From Pseudooceanicola onchidii (lineage in GTDB: Bacteria > Pseudomonadota > Alphaproteobacteria > Rhodobacterales > Rhodobacteraceae): a DNA stretch of 64,000 nt. The translations under genes were made by a program, and so were the position numbers. The stretch is taken from positions 372,001 to 436,000 of the forward strand of contig NZ_SPUW01000001.1 of assembly GCF_004959925.1 (NCBI RefSeq), given 5' to 3'. Shown here in pieces: positions 1 through 9,760 of the stretch. How positions within the stretch are numbered: the stretch's first letter is position 1; the number at the start of each line of letters is the position of its first letter. The notes under the pieces were generated by a model, which did no database searches, was not told the DNA's origin, and was given only the letters and a program-made list of their open reading frames with translations.

Positions 1-606
1 GCGGTTCATGTCGGACGCAAAGGCGCCCGGCGCGATGCAGTTGACCAGCACGTTGTCTTCAAGCAGGCGGGCGGCAACGCGGCGGGTCAGGTAGATCAGC
101 CCGGATTTCGACGCGTGATAGGCGTAGGTTTCCCACGGGTTCAGCCGCAGCCCGTCGATCGAGGCGATGTTGATGACCTTGGACGGCTCGTCGGCGGTCG
201 CGTTCTTGGTCAGCAGGTCGTGCATCTTCTGCGTCAGGAAGAACGGCGATTTCAGGTTGAGATCCATGGTCTTGTCCCAACCGGCCTCGGAGTATTCGAG
301 GTAATCCTCGCCCCAGGCGGCGCCGGCGTTGTTGATCAGGATGTCGACGTGGTCTTCGTGGTTCTTCAGGTCGGCGACAAAGGCGTCGATGCCGTCCAGC
401 GTCGACAGGTCATGCGGCAGGGCGATGCATTTCTCACCCAGCTCTTCGGCGGTGTCGACGCAGGCCTGGGCCTTGCGCGCGGTGATATAGACCTTGGCGC
501 AGCCAGCCTCGATGAAGGCGCGGGCAAAATGCTTGCCGATCCCGCGAGAGCCGCCGGTGACGACGGCGACCTTGCCCTCGAGCGAAAAGAGCGTGCTGAT
601 GTTCAT
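1..606 (-). CDS. SDR family NAD(P)-dependent oxidoreductase, C-terminus beyond the window edge
   Basis: The first 202 residues of a classical short-chain dehydrogenase/reductase are visible; the gene runs off the left edge. It has the Rossmann cofactor motif TGGSRGIG (residues 17-24), the NNAG motif (92-95) and the catalytic Ser149, Tyr163 and Lys167 (YHASK). Family members reduce or oxidise hydroxy/keto groups, often 3-ketoacyl or 3-hydroxyacyl substrates in the cytoplasm. The general shape resembles RhlG/FabG-type reductases, but the substrate cannot be read from sequence. The ATG at 606 has a GGGAGGA ribosome binding site. It lies downstream of glpD-glpK on the same strand, separated by about 50 bases with a small inverted repeat, so a role linked to glycerol use is possible but unproven. 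Confidence 0.9.
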   Translation of the reverse strand, partial: MNISTLFSLEGKVAVVTGGSRGIGKHFARAFIEAGCAKVYITARKAQACVDTAEELGEKCIALPHDLSTLDGIDAFVADLKNHEDHVDILINNAGAAWGEDYLEYSEAGWDKTMDLNLKSPFFLTQKMHDLLTKNATADEPSKVINIASIDGLRLNPWETYAYHASKSGLIYLTRRVAARLLEDNVLVNCIAPGAFASDMNR

Positions 607-622
607 GGTGTTCCTCCCGTTA

Positions 623-641
623 TGCGGAAACGAATTCCGCA
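623..641 (-). other. Inverted repeat between glpK and the SDR gene
   Basis: TGCGGAA (623-629) and TTCCGCA (635-641) form a 7-bp stem with a 5-base loop between glpK and the SDR gene. There is no U-run, so it may be a weak terminator or an operator for the SDR gene. Function is not determined. Confidence 0.3.
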
Positions 642-657
642 CGGATCGGGGCGGGGG

Positions 658-2148
658 TCAAGGCGAAAGCGGGCCGGCGGCGATCGTGGCCTTCACGGCG
701 GCGGTCCAGCGGGCATAGCGCGCGTCACGCTCGGCCGTGTCCATCTGCGGTTCGAACCGGCGGTCCAGCGCCCAGCTGTCGCCGATGGTGTCGGGGCCGG
801 GGCAGAGGCCCGCCGACCAGCCCGCCAGCCAGGCCACGCCAAGCGCCGTGGTTTCCAGCACCTCGGGCCGGTCGACCGGCGCGCCCAGGATGTCGGCCAG
901 GTATTGCATCGTCCAGTCCGAGGCGGTCATGCCCCCGTCCACCCTCAGCACCGTGTCGCCCGGATCCCAGTCGGCGCGCATCGCCTCCAACAGGTCGCGG
1001 GTCTGGAACCCGACGCTTTCCAGCGCGGCCCGGGCGAAATCGGCGGGGCCGGTCGCGCGGGTCAGGCCAAAGATCGCGCCCCGGCAGTCGGCCTGCCAGT
1101 AGGGCGCACCAAGGCCGGTGAAGGCGGGGACCATGATGACCTGCTGCGCGGGATCGGCGGCTTCGGCCAGCGGCTGGGTTTCCCCGGCCTCGCGGATCAT
1201 CTTGAGCCCGTCGCGCAGCCATTGCACCACCGCACCGGCGATAAAGATCGATCCCTCCAGCGCATAGGTCGTCTGCCCGTCGAACTGGTAAGCCACGGTC
1301 GTCAGCATGCGGTTCTGCGACCGCACCTTTTCCCGCCCCGTATTGAGTAGCGCAAAACATCCGGTGCCGTATGTTGATTTCATCATGCCGGGTTCGAAGC
1401 ACGCCTGCCCAAGCGTCGCGGCCTGTTGATCGCCTGCCACGCCGAGGATCGGGATGGGGCGACCGAAGAGATCCGCGCGGGTTTCCCCGAAGCCCGCGTT
1501 GCAATCGCGCACCTCTGGCAGCATCTGCTGGGGGATGTCGAAGAGACGGCAGAGGTCGGGACACCATGCGCCCTTGCCGATGTCATAGAGCATCGTGCGC
1601 GAGGCATTCGTGGCGTCGGTCGCATGCACCGCGCCGCCGGTCAGTTTCCAGATCAGGTAACTGTCGACGGTCCCGAACAGCAGATCCTCGGCCTTCGCCC
1701 GCGCGCCGTCGACATGATCGAGAATCCAGCGGATCTTGGTGGCTGAGAAATAGGGATCGAGCAGCAGACCGGTCTTGTCCGTCACCTCTTCCTCGACACC
1801 CTGCGCCTTGAGGTCATTGCAATACGCTGCCGTACGGCGATCTTGCCAGACGATCGCGTTGTGCACCGGCGCGCCGGTGGTGCGATCCCAGACCAGCGTG
1901 GTTTCGCGCTGGTTGGTGATGCCGATCCCGGCGATGTCCTGCGCGGTCACGCCCGCGCGTTCGATGGCCGACCGCGAGGTCGCGGCGACGGTGCCCCAGA
2001 TGTCGCGTGGATCGTGTTCGACCCAGCCCGAGCGCGGGAAGATCTGGCGGAATTCCTCTTGCGCAGAGGCGACTGGGGTGAGCGCCTGATCGAAGACAAT
2101 CGCGCGGCTGGACGTGGTGCCCTGGTCGATGGCCAGAATATGGGTCAT
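658..2148 (-). CDS. glpK: Glycerol kinase
   Basis: A 496-residue protein, the normal length for FGGY-family glycerol kinase. It phosphorylates glycerol with ATP to sn-glycerol 3-phosphate in the cytoplasm. The N-terminus carries the phosphate-binding DQGTTSSRA signature (about residues 8-16), and the second ATPase half contains GLGAPYW and the DGGMTASDW motif near residue 400. The ATG overlaps the glpD stop as ATGA, and a GAGGAG ribosome binding site lies inside the end of glpD. The two genes therefore form a translationally coupled operon that turns glycerol into dihydroxyacetone phosphate. No glycerol transporter or GlpR repressor is in this window. Identification is secure. Confidence 0.97.
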   Translation of the reverse strand: MTHILAIDQGTTSSRAIVFDQALTPVASAQEEFRQIFPRSGWVEHDPRDIWGTVAATSRSAIERAGVTAQDIAGIGITNQRETTLVWDRTTGAPVHNAIVWQDRRTAAYCNDLKAQGVEEEVTDKTGLLLDPYFSATKIRWILDHVDGARAKAEDLLFGTVDSYLIWKLTGGAVHATDATNASRTMLYDIGKGAWCPDLCRLFDIPQQMLPEVRDCNAGFGETRADLFGRPIPILGVAGDQQAATLGQACFEPGMMKSTYGTGCFALLNTGREKVRSQNRMLTTVAYQFDGQTTYALEGSIFIAGAVVQWLRDGLKMIREAGETQPLAEAADPAQQVIMVPAFTGLGAPYWQADCRGAIFGLTRATGPADFARAALESVGFQTRDLLEAMRADWDPGDTVLRVDGGMTASDWTMQYLADILGAPVDRPEVLETTALGVAWLAGWSAGLCPGPDTIGDSWALDRRFEPQMDTAERDARYARWTAAVKATIAAGPLSP

Positions 2149-3752
2149 GTGCTCTCCTCAGCCGCGCTTTGTGCGGCCTGCGCCATGAAGGCGTCAAGCG
2201 CAGCGATCTGGTCGGGGGTCATGCGCAGGCCCAGCTTGGTGCGGCGCCAGACGACATCCTCGGCACTCTGCGCCCATTCGCGGGTCATCAGCCAGCGGAC
2301 CTCGGCCTCGGTCAGGGTTGCGCCGAAATCCCGGCCCAGATCGGCGAAGCTTTGGGCGGTGCCAAGGATCTGCCGCGCCTCGGTGCCATAGTGGCGGATC
2401 AATCTTTCTGAGATTTCAGAATTCATAAACGGGTAGTCGCGGGCAAGGTCTGCCGTGACCTGCGCCGTGTCCTGAACCGCGAAATCGCCCCCGGGCAGGG
2501 TCGCGCCGGCGGTCCAACCCGCGCCCATGGCGGGGAAGGTTTTGCCAAACTTCTCAAGCGCATGTTCGGCGAGGCGGCGATAGGTTGTGATCTTGCCGCC
2601 AAAGATATTGAGCAGCGGTGCCTCCTGCGCCGTGCCTTCCAGCTTCAGCACGTAATCGCGGGTGGCGGCGGTCGCGGACCCTGCGCCGTCGTTATAGAGC
2701 GGCCGGACGCCGGAGTAGGTCCAAACGACGTCTTCAGGCTTTACAGGCGTTTCGAAATATTGTGACGCGAAGGTACAAAGATAGGAAATCTCCTCCTCCG
2801 AGCACTCCGCCTCGCCCGGCGCACCGTCATGATCCTGATCGGTCGTGCCGATCAGCGTGAAGTGCTGTTCGTAAGGAATGGCAAAGATGATCCGCCCGTC
2901 CGCACCCTGAAAGAAATAGCAGCGGTCGTGATCGAAAAGCCGCCTAGTCACGATATGGCTGCCCCGCACCAGCCGGATGTTCTGGCGGTTCGACTGCCCG
3001 AGTGCGCCCTGGATGACGTCGTCGACCCAGGGGCCCGCGGCGTTCACCAGCGCGCGGGCGATCACGCGCGCGGGGCCGCCCGGCCCCTCCAGATCGATCT
3101 GCCAAAGACCGTCCTCGCGCCGGGCCGAGGTCACGCGGGTGCGCACCATGATCCGCGCACCGCGCGCCTGCGCATCGCGCGCGTTCAGCACCACAAGCCG
3201 CGCGTCCTGCACCCAGCAATCCGAATATTCATAGGCAAAGCGCATGTCGTCCTGCAGGGCCGCGCCCACGGGATCGCGCGACAGATCCACCTTTCGCGTG
3301 CCGGGCAGGATCTGCCGGCCGCCAAGCGTGTCATAGAGAAACAGACCCAGCCGGATCAGCCAGGCGGGGCGACGGCCCTTCATCCAGGGCATGACAAACG
3401 ACAGAAGGCGCGAGGTCGGCGTGTCGCTGTCGAACCGCATGTCCGCGCGGTAGGGCAGCACGAACCGCATCGGCCAGCTGATGTGCGGCATGGCGCGCAG
3501 CAGGGTCTCGCGTTCCTGCAGGGCTTCGCGGACGAGGCGGAATTCGAAGAATTCCAGATACCGCAGGCCGCCATGGAACAGCTTGGTCGAGGATGACGAG
3601 GTCGCCTGCGCCAGGTCCCCCATTTCCGCCAGCGCGACCGACAGCCCGCGCCCGGCGGCGTCACGCGCGATGCCGCAGCCGTTGATGCCGCCGCCGATGA
3701 TGAACAGGTCGACAGGATCGGTCGGCGGGGCGGAGGAGGGCTGGGCGGTCAC
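2145..3752 (-). CDS. glpD: Aerobic glycerol-3-phosphate dehydrogenase
   Basis: FAD-dependent enzyme that oxidises glycerol 3-phosphate to dihydroxyacetone phosphate and passes electrons to quinone at the inner membrane face. The dinucleotide-binding motif GGGINGCG lies near residues 20-27, followed by the family-typical [15 protein letters not shown] segment. A C-terminal helical domain ends in an acidic tail. A longer frame opens with TTG at 3782, but the GTG at 3752 is preferred: it has AAAGGG at the right spacing and leaves the usual short leader before the FAD motif. That gives 535 residues, normal for the family. First gene of the glpD-glpK operon, divergent from the YdcH-like gene. Confidence 0.96.
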   Translation of the reverse strand: MTAQPSSAPPTDPVDLFIIGGGINGCGIARDAAGRGLSVALAEMGDLAQATSSSSTKLFHGGLRYLEFFEFRLVREALQERETLLRAMPHISWPMRFVLPYRADMRFDSDTPTSRLLSFVMPWMKGRRPAWLIRLGLFLYDTLGGRQILPGTRKVDLSRDPVGAALQDDMRFAYEYSDCWVQDARLVVLNARDAQARGARIMVRTRVTSARREDGLWQIDLEGPGGPARVIARALVNAAGPWVDDVIQGALGQSNRQNIRLVRGSHIVTRRLFDHDRCYFFQGADGRIIFAIPYEQHFTLIGTTDQDHDGAPGEAECSEEEISYLCTFASQYFETPVKPEDVVWTYSGVRPLYNDGAGSATAATRDYVLKLEGTAQEAPLLNIFGGKITTYRRLAEHALEKFGKTFPAMGAGWTAGATLPGGDFAVQDTAQVTADLARDYPFMNSEISERLIRHYGTEARQILGTAQSFADLGRDFGATLTEAEVRWLMTREWAQSAEDVVWRRTKLGLRMTPDQIAALDAFMAQAAQSAAEEST

Positions 3753-3928
3753 GGGGATCCCTTTCTTGTCGGCGCCACCCAAGCGCGGGGCGGCGGCGGT
3801 GTCAAAGGAAAGGCGGGCGGTTTTTGGCCGTGTCCGGGCCTGTGGATGGAAAAATTTGATCTGGCGCAGCTTGGAAAGGGGCGACTCGCGCTATTGTAAG
3901 ATTGGGTAGAGGAGGAAAGGACGAAGCC

Positions 3929-4168
3929 ATGGCGCATACACCCCATGAACTGCACGAAGAATTTCCCCGACATGCTGAGGTCATCAGCTCTCTGAGGCAG
4001 GTGAACGCGCATTTCGCGCGCATGACCGAAGAATACCACCTGCTGAACCGCCGCATCCACCGGGCGGAAACCAACGTCGAACCGCTTGCCGATCTGGCGA
4101 TGGTCCATATGCGCAAGCAGCGGGCCGCCTTGAAGGACAATATCTACAGCGTGTTACGCCGACATTGA
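3929..4168 (+). CDS. YdcH/DUF465 family small protein
   Basis: A 79-residue, highly charged, predicted all-helical protein of the YdcH (DUF465) family. It shows the family pattern with HLLNRRIHRAE in the middle and a Lys/Arg-rich KQRAALKDNIYSVLRRH end. Such proteins are common in proteobacteria and their function is unknown; a coiled-coil hairpin fold is known for relatives. The ATG at 3929 follows a strong GAGGAGGAAAGG ribosome binding site, so a TTG nine codons earlier is rejected. It converges with pccR, only three bases separating the two stops. Confidence 0.85.
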   Translation: MAHTPHELHEEFPRHAEVISSLRQVNAHFARMTEEYHLLNRRIHRAETNVEPLADLAMVHMRKQRAALKDNIYSVLRRH

Positions 4169-4171
4169 CCG

Positions 4172-5572
4172 TCAGCCGACGTCGTAGGGCAGGGTGCCCC
4201 GCGCGTTCGGGTCGATGGTCAGCTTACGCTCCAGCGGGGGGACGGACCGCTGGTGGCAGTGTTCGCGTTCACAGATCCGGCACGAGATTCCGATGGGTTC
4301 GAAGGTGTCGGGCCGGGTCAGATCCAGATCGTCGGCATAGACCAGCGCGGGGGCATGCGTGACCTCGCATCCAAGCGCGATGGCGAACCGGCGGTCGGGC
4401 GCGCCCCAGGATCCGCCGGGCTTGCTGACATCGCGCGCGATCGAGATATAGCGCACCCCGTCGGGCGTTTCGGCCAGCTGCCGCAGGAACCGCCCCGGCG
4501 TTTCGAACGCCCGGTGCACGTTCCACAGCGGACAGGCGCCGCCAAAGCGGGCGAACTGCAACCGCGTGGCCGAGTGCCGTTTCGTGATCGTGCCGGCCTG
4601 GTCGACGCGCACGAAGAAGAACGGGATCCCCTTGGCGCCGGGGCGCTGCAGGGTCGACAGCCGGTGCGCCACCTGTTCGATCGAGGCACCGAACCGCAGG
4701 GCGAGGATTTCGACGTCATGCCGGACCTCGCGCGCGGCGTCGAGGAAGGTGGTGTAGGGCATCAGCGCGGCGCCGGCGAAATAATTGGCCAGCCCGATCT
4801 TGGCGATGGCGCGGGCGGCGTCGGACTGGAATTTCGCGAAATCCAGCGTCGCCTCAAGCAGGGGGTCGTGCTGCAGCAGCGCCATTTGCAGCAGCAGCTG
4901 GAAGGTCTGGGTTTCAGGCGCGGCGCGGCGCGACAGGGTCAGCCGCCGGGTTTCGGGATCATAGCTGCGCAGCGTCTTGGTGTCGGCGAAGCTGACGGAA
5001 ATCCCCTGGTTGCCCAGCTTGCTGACGGCGCGGACGCGGATGTTCTTTTCCGGCTGTGACGGCGAGGCAAAGTTTTCCGCCGCCCGGTCCACCGCGTCGA
5101 TGTAGTTGTCGCAGTAATGGAAGAAATCCCGCACCTCGTCCCAGGGCGAAGGCAGGGTGCGCGCATCTTCGCGCCCCAAGGCTTCGTCGAGCGAGGCAAG
5201 CCGTTCATGCGTCTGCCGGTAGGCGCGGTGCAGGTGCAGGAAGGCGCGGGCCAGCGCGGGCGCATTCGAGGCGGTCAGGCGCAGGTCGGCCAGGGGCGGC
5301 GCGACGTCGGCCAGGATCGGGTCGGCCATGGCTTCGCGCATGTCCGAGACCAGCCGTTCGCTGTCGCCGGTCGACAGTTCGGTGACGTCAAAGCCGAATT
5401 CCTGCGCCAGGGACAGGACAACCGTGGTCGACACCGGCCGGTTGTTGTTTTCCATCTGGTTGAGATAGGGCAGCGACACGCCCAGCTTGGCCGCGAATTC
5501 CTTCTGCGTCAGCCCCAGCTTCTGGCGCGTTTCCCGCAGCTTCGCCCCGGCGTAGAGTTTCTTGGTGCCCAT
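4172..5572 (-). CDS. pccR: Short-chain fatty acyl-CoA regulator (ScfR family), PccR-type
   Basis: A 466-residue XRE-type regulator. An N-terminal helix-turn-helix (about 9-65, with GLTQKEFAAKLGVSLPYLNQ) is followed by an ImmA/IrrE-like and DUF2083-type region. The C-terminus has clustered Cys/His residues (CRICEREHCHQR). In Rhodobacter sphaeroides the homologue PccR activates pccB during growth on propionate or acetate by binding TTTGCAAA sites. Here the same motif lies upstream of this gene and of pccB, which supports orthology and suggests autoregulation. The inferred ligand is an acyl-CoA of the propionyl/methylmalonyl route. The MFS gene lies upstream on the same strand, with a 64-base gap that holds the motif. 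Confidence 0.93.
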   Translation of the reverse strand: MGTKKLYAGAKLRETRQKLGLTQKEFAAKLGVSLPYLNQMENNNRPVSTTVVLSLAQEFGFDVTELSTGDSERLVSDMREAMADPILADVAPPLADLRLTASNAPALARAFLHLHRAYRQTHERLASLDEALGREDARTLPSPWDEVRDFFHYCDNYIDAVDRAAENFASPSQPEKNIRVRAVSKLGNQGISVSFADTKTLRSYDPETRRLTLSRRAAPETQTFQLLLQMALLQHDPLLEATLDFAKFQSDAARAIAKIGLANYFAGAALMPYTTFLDAAREVRHDVEILALRFGASIEQVAHRLSTLQRPGAKGIPFFFVRVDQAGTITKRHSATRLQFARFGGACPLWNVHRAFETPGRFLRQLAETPDGVRYISIARDVSKPGGSWGAPDRRFAIALGCEVTHAPALVYADDLDLTRPDTFEPIGISCRICEREHCHQRSVPPLERKLTIDPNARGTLPYDVG

Positions 5573-5582
5573 GCAGGTGCTT

Positions 5583-5620
5583 TTTGCAGATTTACACTAA
5601 CACAAGCCTAACTTTGCAAA
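5583..5620 (-). promoter_or_regulatory. Candidate PccR operator upstream of pccR
   Basis: A perfect TTTGCAAA lies at 5613-5620 and a degenerate TTTGCAGA at 5583-5590, between the MFS stop and the pccR start. TTTGCAAA is the published PccR recognition element in Rhodobacter sphaeroides. The position, within 50 bases of the start codon, suggests autoregulation. Confidence 0.65.
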
Positions 5621-5636
5621 CCTGCCCGCGCAAGCG

Positions 5637-6851
5637 TCAGCCGCGCAGCTGACGTTCGCGCAATAGCACCAGCAGGATCGACAGCAGCCCGGCCGTGCAG
5701 GTCATGGCCATCAGCACCAGCACCGGCATCTCTGTCGCGCCCGGCACCAACAGCAGCCCCGCCACCGCCGACAGGATGGCGCCGCCGCCGATCTGCATCG
5801 CGCCCCCCAGCCCCGAGGCCGTGCCGGCCAGGTGCGGGCGTACCGACAGCATGCCCGAGGTCGCCGAGGGGATCGTCAGCCCGTTGCCGACACCCACGAA
5901 GGTCATGCAGCCGAAGAAGATCCACTTGCCGCCCAGGCCCGCCATGGTCAGCGCGATGGCCGCCAGCACGCCAAGCGCCGCGACCAAGGTGCCCATGATG
6001 ATCATCCGGTTCATTCCGATCCGCGCCGCGGCCGCCCCGGTGATCCAGTTGCCCAGGAAATAGCCGATCGCCGGTGCGCCGGTGAAATAGCCGAACTCGG
6101 CCGGGGACATGCCGAAGACCTCGCTTGCCACGAAGGGGGCGCCGCCAAGGAACACGAAGAAAGCACCCGAGGTGAAGGCCGAGGTCATGCAGTATCCCCA
6201 GAAGCGCGGCGAGGTCAGCAGTTCGGGGTATTCGGCAAACTGCTGGCTGGTCGACAGGTCCGAGGGCGTGCCGGTTTCGCCCAGGTCGGCCCAGGTGATC
6301 GCGACGACGATCACGCCGCCGACAAACAGCGCCCAGAAGGTCGCCTGCCAGCCGTAGGCCTCGCTGAGCACGCCGCCGATCGCCGGGGCGATCATCGGCA
6401 CGACAGACATGCCCATGATGACGTATCCCATCTTGGACGCGGCCTGTTCCGGCGTGTTCATGTCGCGCACCACCGCCCGGCTTAGCACCATGGCCACGGC
6501 GACCGAAGCCTGTATGACCCGGAAGATCAGGAAGACCGTCACGTTGGGGGCGAAGAGGCAGCCAAGCGTCGCCACGCAGAAGATCGCCAGCCCCGACAGG
6601 ATGACCGGCCGCCGCCCGAACTTGTCGGCCAGCGGGCCGATGAAGATCTGCAAAAGACCGTTGCTGGCCAGGAAGATCGCCACTGACAGCTGCATCACCC
6701 GATAGGGCGTGTCAAAGTGCTCGGCCATCTGTGGCAGGGCCGGCAGGAAGACGTTCATCGTCAGCGCGGTCATGCTGGCAAGCAGGATCAGCGTCGACAG
6801 GTGCGGCGCAGAGCGGTGATCTAGGTAACGGGGTGCAGGGGCCATGGTCAT
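5637..6851 (-). CDS. Bcr/CflA-type multidrug efflux MFS transporter
   Basis: A 404-residue major facilitator protein with about 12 hydrophobic segments. Between TM2 and TM3 it has the MFS motif A as [12 protein letters not shown], which with the overall pattern matches the Bcr/CflA drug:H+ antiporter subfamily. It would export small molecules across the inner membrane by proton antiport; the substrate is unknown. GTG (6854), ATG (6851) and ATG (6845) are clustered start choices and 6851 is used here. It is divergent from pccB and shares with it a region holding PccR-like motifs, so it may be co-regulated with propionyl-CoA metabolism, for example to expel organic acids. That link is inference. 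Confidence 0.9.
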   Translation of the reverse strand: MTMAPAPRYLDHRSAPHLSTLILLASMTALTMNVFLPALPQMAEHFDTPYRVMQLSVAIFLASNGLLQIFIGPLADKFGRRPVILSGLAIFCVATLGCLFAPNVTVFLIFRVIQASVAVAMVLSRAVVRDMNTPEQAASKMGYVIMGMSVVPMIAPAIGGVLSEAYGWQATFWALFVGGVIVVAITWADLGETGTPSDLSTSQQFAEYPELLTSPRFWGYCMTSAFTSGAFFVFLGGAPFVASEVFGMSPAEFGYFTGAPAIGYFLGNWITGAAAARIGMNRMIIMGTLVAALGVLAAIALTMAGLGGKWIFFGCMTFVGVGNGLTIPSATSGMLSVRPHLAGTASGLGGAMQIGGGAILSAVAGLLLVPGATEMPVLVLMAMTCTAGLLSILLVLLRERQLRG

Positions 6852-6921
6852 CACTGTGCGCTACTCTTGGCCGTGGGGCGAGTCTATGCTTCGAACTGCA
6901 AGGGCGGGATTTATTAGCTAC

Positions 6922-6969
6922 TTTGCACTTTGCTCGCCGCGCTGTGCCAATAGTTTGCAAATTTGCTCA
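6922..6969 (+). promoter_or_regulatory. PccR operator array upstream of pccB
   Basis: The region contains TTTGCAC-TTTGCTC (6922-6935) and a perfect TTTGCAAA followed by TTTGCTCA (6954-6969). This makes two direct pairs of TTTGC half-sites 32 bases apart. PccR of Rhodobacter sphaeroides binds paired TTTGCAAA sites upstream of pccB. The array lies about 90-135 bases before the pccB start, fitting activator control, and is shared with the divergent MFS gene. Confidence 0.7.
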
Positions 6970-7057
6970 ATATCCCTTTGGTCTGGCGGCGGAAGTGCCT
7001 ATGGTCGCGCCAGATTGCTGCGCCCGCGAAGGGCCTGTCCGAGAGGGAGATCACGCC

Positions 7058-8590
7058 ATGAAAGACATCATCCAGGAACTCCACGATCGCCGGGAAGCTG
7101 CCCGGCTGGGTGGCGGCCAGAAACGGATCGACGCGCAGCACGCCAAGGGAAAGCTGACCGCCCGCGAGCGGATCGAACTGCTGCTGGATGCCGACAGCTT
7201 TGAAGAGTTCGACATGTTCGTGGCACACCGATGCACCGACTTCGGCATGGAAGAACAGCGCCCGGCAGGCGACGGCGTGGTCACCGGCTGGGGCACCATC
7301 AACGGCCGCATGGTCTATGTGTTCAGCCAGGACTTCACCGTCTTTGGCGGGTCGCTGTCGGAAACCCACGCACAGAAGATCTGCAAGATCATGGACATGG
7401 CGATCCAGAACGGCGCCCCGGTCATCGGGCTGAACGACTCGGGCGGCGCACGGATCCAGGAAGGCGTCGCCTCTCTTGCCGGGTATGCCGACGTGTTCCA
7501 GCGCAACATCATGGCATCCGGCGTGGTGCCGCAGATTTCCGTCATCATGGGGCCCTGCGCCGGCGGCGCGGTCTATTCGCCCGCGATGACCGACTTCATC
7601 TTCATGGTGAAGGACAGCTCTTACATGTTCGTGACCGGTCCCGACGTGGTGAAGACCGTCACGAACGAGGTCGTGACCGCCGAGGAACTTGGCGGCGCCT
7701 CGACCCACACGAAAAAATCCTCGGTTGCCGACGGTGCGTTTGAAAACGACGTCGAGGCGCTGGCCGAGGTCCGCCGTCTGGTCGATTTCCTGCCGCTCAA
7801 CAACCGCGAAAAGCCGCCCGTGCGGCCCTTCTTCGACGCGCCGAACCGGATCGAGGACAGCCTTGATACGCTGATCCCCGAAAACGCCAACACGCCCTAC
7901 GACATGAAGGAATTGATCCTCAAGGTCGCGGACGAGGGCGATTTCTACGAGATCCAGGAAGACTACGCCAAGAACATCATCACCGGCTTCATTCGTCTGG
8001 AAGGGCAGACCGTGGGCGTCGTGGCCAACCAGCCGATGGTGCTGGCCGGGTGCCTGGACATTGACAGCTCTCGCAAGGCCGCGCGGTTCGTCCGGTTCTG
8101 CGACGCCTTCGAGATCCCGATCCTGACTTTCGTCGACGTGCCCGGGTTCCTGCCCGGCACGGGCCAGGAATATGGCGGCGTCATCAAGCATGGCGCGAAG
8201 CTGCTGTTCGCCTATGGCGAGGCGACGGTGCCCAAGGTCACGGTGATCACCCGCAAGGCCTATGGCGGCGCCTATGACGTGATGGCCTCCAAGCACCTGC
8301 GCGGCGATTTCAACTATGCTTGGCCGACCGCGGAGATCGCGGTGATGGGCGCAAAGGGCGCGGTCGAGATCCTCTATCGCTCGGAACTGGGCGACAAGGA
8401 AAAGATTGCCGAGCGGACGCAGAACTATGAAGACCGCTTTGCCAACCCGTTTGTCGCCGCTGAAAAGGGGTTCATCGACGAGGTGATCCAGCCGCGCAGC
8501 ACCCGCCGCCGGGTGGCCCGCGCCTTTGCATCGCTGCGCGGCAAGAAGCTGACGAACCCCTGGAAAAAGCACGACAACATTCCGCTGTGA
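7058..8590 (+). CDS. pccB: Propionyl-CoA carboxylase beta (carboxyltransferase) subunit
   Basis: A 510-residue carboxyltransferase of the crotonase-like biotin-dependent family. It transfers CO2 from carboxybiotin to propionyl-CoA, giving (S)-methylmalonyl-CoA. N- and C-terminal CoA-carboxyltransferase domains are evident, with the acyl-CoA pocket glycine motifs [10 protein letters not shown] and [12 protein letters not shown] in the first half. [17 protein letters not shown] and [11 protein letters not shown] in the second half are typical of PccB rather than AccD. The ATG at 7058 has a GAGAGGGAGA ribosome binding site; a longer upstream frame has no such signal. The biotin carrier subunit pccA lies 2.3 kb downstream on the same strand, and the upstream region carries PccR sites. 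Confidence 0.97.
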   Translation: MKDIIQELHDRREAARLGGGQKRIDAQHAKGKLTARERIELLLDADSFEEFDMFVAHRCTDFGMEEQRPAGDGVVTGWGTINGRMVYVFSQDFTVFGGSLSETHAQKICKIMDMAIQNGAPVIGLNDSGGARIQEGVASLAGYADVFQRNIMASGVVPQISVIMGPCAGGAVYSPAMTDFIFMVKDSSYMFVTGPDVVKTVTNEVVTAEELGGASTHTKKSSVADGAFENDVEALAEVRRLVDFLPLNNREKPPVRPFFDAPNRIEDSLDTLIPENANTPYDMKELILKVADEGDFYEIQEDYAKNIITGFIRLEGQTVGVVANQPMVLAGCLDIDSSRKAARFVRFCDAFEIPILTFVDVPGFLPGTGQEYGGVIKHGAKLLFAYGEATVPKVTVITRKAYGGAYDVMASKHLRGDFNYAWPTAEIAVMGAKGAVEILYRSELGDKEKIAERTQNYEDRFANPFVAAEKGFIDEVIQPRSTRRRVARAFASLRGKKLTNPWKKHDNIPL

Positions 8591-8593
8591 TCC

Positions 8594-8941
8594 ATGGGAA
8601 CCACCGGCTGGCATATCCTGCGTGACGACACGTCGGTCACGGTGGCGCGGCATCTGCCCGCCCGCTTCGACCTGTGCGTGACGACGCGCATCGCGGCGCC
8701 GCAGGGCGTGTCGCGCACGGCCCTTGCGCAGCAGGTGCGGCAGGATCTGTGGCGCGCGGCGCAGCGGCTGCGGGGCTTTTCGCCGGTGGTCCGCGTCGCA
8801 GGGGCCGAGGGTGCGCTGGTAATCGAGGCCGGTGGGCGGTGTGACGGGGCCACGGGCGGCGCGCAGGCGCGCATCGCCGAGGTGCTGGAAAGCCCCGCCA
8901 ACCGCCGCCGCTGGCTGGCCCACGCGGGGCGTCGGGCATGA
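8594..8941 (+). CDS. Conserved small protein of the pcc cluster, function unknown
   Basis: A 115-residue Arg- and Ala-rich protein without signal peptide or membrane segment. I do not recognise a domain. It begins three bases after the pccB stop at the junction TGATCCATGG and its stop overlaps the next start as ATGA, so it is almost certainly co-transcribed with pccB. Its position between the two carboxylase subunits suggests an accessory role or simple hitch-hiking; nothing in the sequence decides between them. Confidence 0.7.
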   Translation: MGTTGWHILRDDTSVTVARHLPARFDLCVTTRIAAPQGVSRTALAQQVRQDLWRAAQRLRGFSPVVRVAGAEGALVIEAGGRCDGATGGAQARIAEVLESPANRRRWLAHAGRRA

Positions 8942-9339
8942 ACGTGCATTGGAGACATGTCGCGGCACTGGGGGCGCTCTGCGCCGCCGCGACCACGGTG
9001 CGGGGGCAGGAGGAGTCCCCGTCCGTGCCCTCGGGGATGCATCTGACCCTTCAGGAAGTTCTGGAAGACCTGCAACCCGACGGCGCGCTCTGGCTGCGGT
9101 TGCGCTATGTCGCGCCCGACATGACGCGGGACTCGCGCGCCGCCATGGAAGAGGATTTCGAAGCCCTGTGCCTGTCGCAGGCCCTTGCCTATCAGCCCGT
9201 ATCAGGCGAAGCGGCGGCAGAAACCGTCATCTCCATCGCCTCGGCCCCGGTCGAGTTCGGGGCCAACGCGCCGGAGGTGATCCAGTTCTTCGAAGTCTTC
9301 CGCCTCGCGGATGGCACCTGCATATGGGAGGGCTTTTGA
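8938..9339 (+). CDS. Exported small protein (DUF6497-like)
   Basis: A 133-residue protein with an N-terminal signal peptide (about residues 1-23, hydrophobic core AALGALCAAATTV). The mature part is mixed alpha/beta with two cysteines (ALCLSQAL and GTCIWEGF), which could form a disulfide in the periplasm. It overlaps the preceding gene by four bases (ATGA). It resembles the family annotated as DUF6497 in Rhodobacterales, though this assignment is from memory of the pattern. The function is unknown. Confidence 0.75.
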   Translation: MNVHWRHVAALGALCAAATTVRGQEESPSVPSGMHLTLQEVLEDLQPDGALWLRLRYVAPDMTRDSRAAMEEDFEALCLSQALAYQPVSGEAAAETVISIASAPVEFGANAPEVIQFFEVFRLADGTCIWEGF

Positions 9340-9550
9340 TGCCCGCACAATATCTAGCTTTCGCGCGGATTTCCGCCGTTTCCCCTGCGTCTTTCGCGTC
9401 ACAGGCTGCGGGGGGCACGCGCAAGTCGTATGAAGTCACACGGAATTGCGCTATGTTTGATCAAGGCGTTTCCCAAGACACGCCGATGTGTGGGGGGACC
9501 CGGGATGACACCGGGGCCCGTCCGCATGGCAGACTTAACAGGAGTTACAG

Positions 9551-9691
9551 ATGTCCAAGAGCATCAAAATTGTCTTCGCGCTGGGCCTGGTGTCCTTCGC
9601 AGCCGCTTGCGCTCAGCCCGAGCCGGAATACGTTGAAGTTCAGCCTGCGCCGATCTCCAGCGAACCGGTCTACACCGGCAAGTACAAGTAA
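9551..9691 (+). CDS. Small lipoprotein, 46 residues
   Basis: A very short secreted protein: a basic N-terminus (MSKSIK), a hydrophobic core and the lipobox FAAAC with the lipidated Cys at residue 20. A Pro/Glu-rich tail of 26 residues ends in VYTGKYK. GGAGTTACAG precedes the ATG at 9551 as ribosome binding site. Small lipoproteins of this kind are common in Rhodobacterales; the function is unknown. A GC-rich inverted repeat follows the stop, and about 210 bases of non-coding DNA before it probably hold its own promoter. Confidence 0.8.
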   Translation: MSKSIKIVFALGLVSFAAACAQPEPEYVEVQPAPISSEPVYTGKYK

Positions 9692-9699
9692 GATCAATC

Positions 9700-9725
9700 G
9701 GGGCGCGGCCGTCCGGCCCGCCCCG
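9700..9725 (+). terminator. GC-rich hairpin after the small lipoprotein gene
   Basis: GGGGCG and GGCC pair with GGCC and CGCCCC across a four-base loop, with one bulged C, just after the stop at 9691. No clear U-run follows, so this is a probable but weak terminator. Confidence 0.45.
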
Positions 9726-9760
9726 GTTACCCCCCGCGGTCCCCGGATGGGGGACGCATC

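Noticed and set aside
6914-8968. 684-codon frame antisense to pccB
   Set aside because: It lies opposite a well-identified carboxylase gene and shows no domain or ribosome binding site; a composition artefact.
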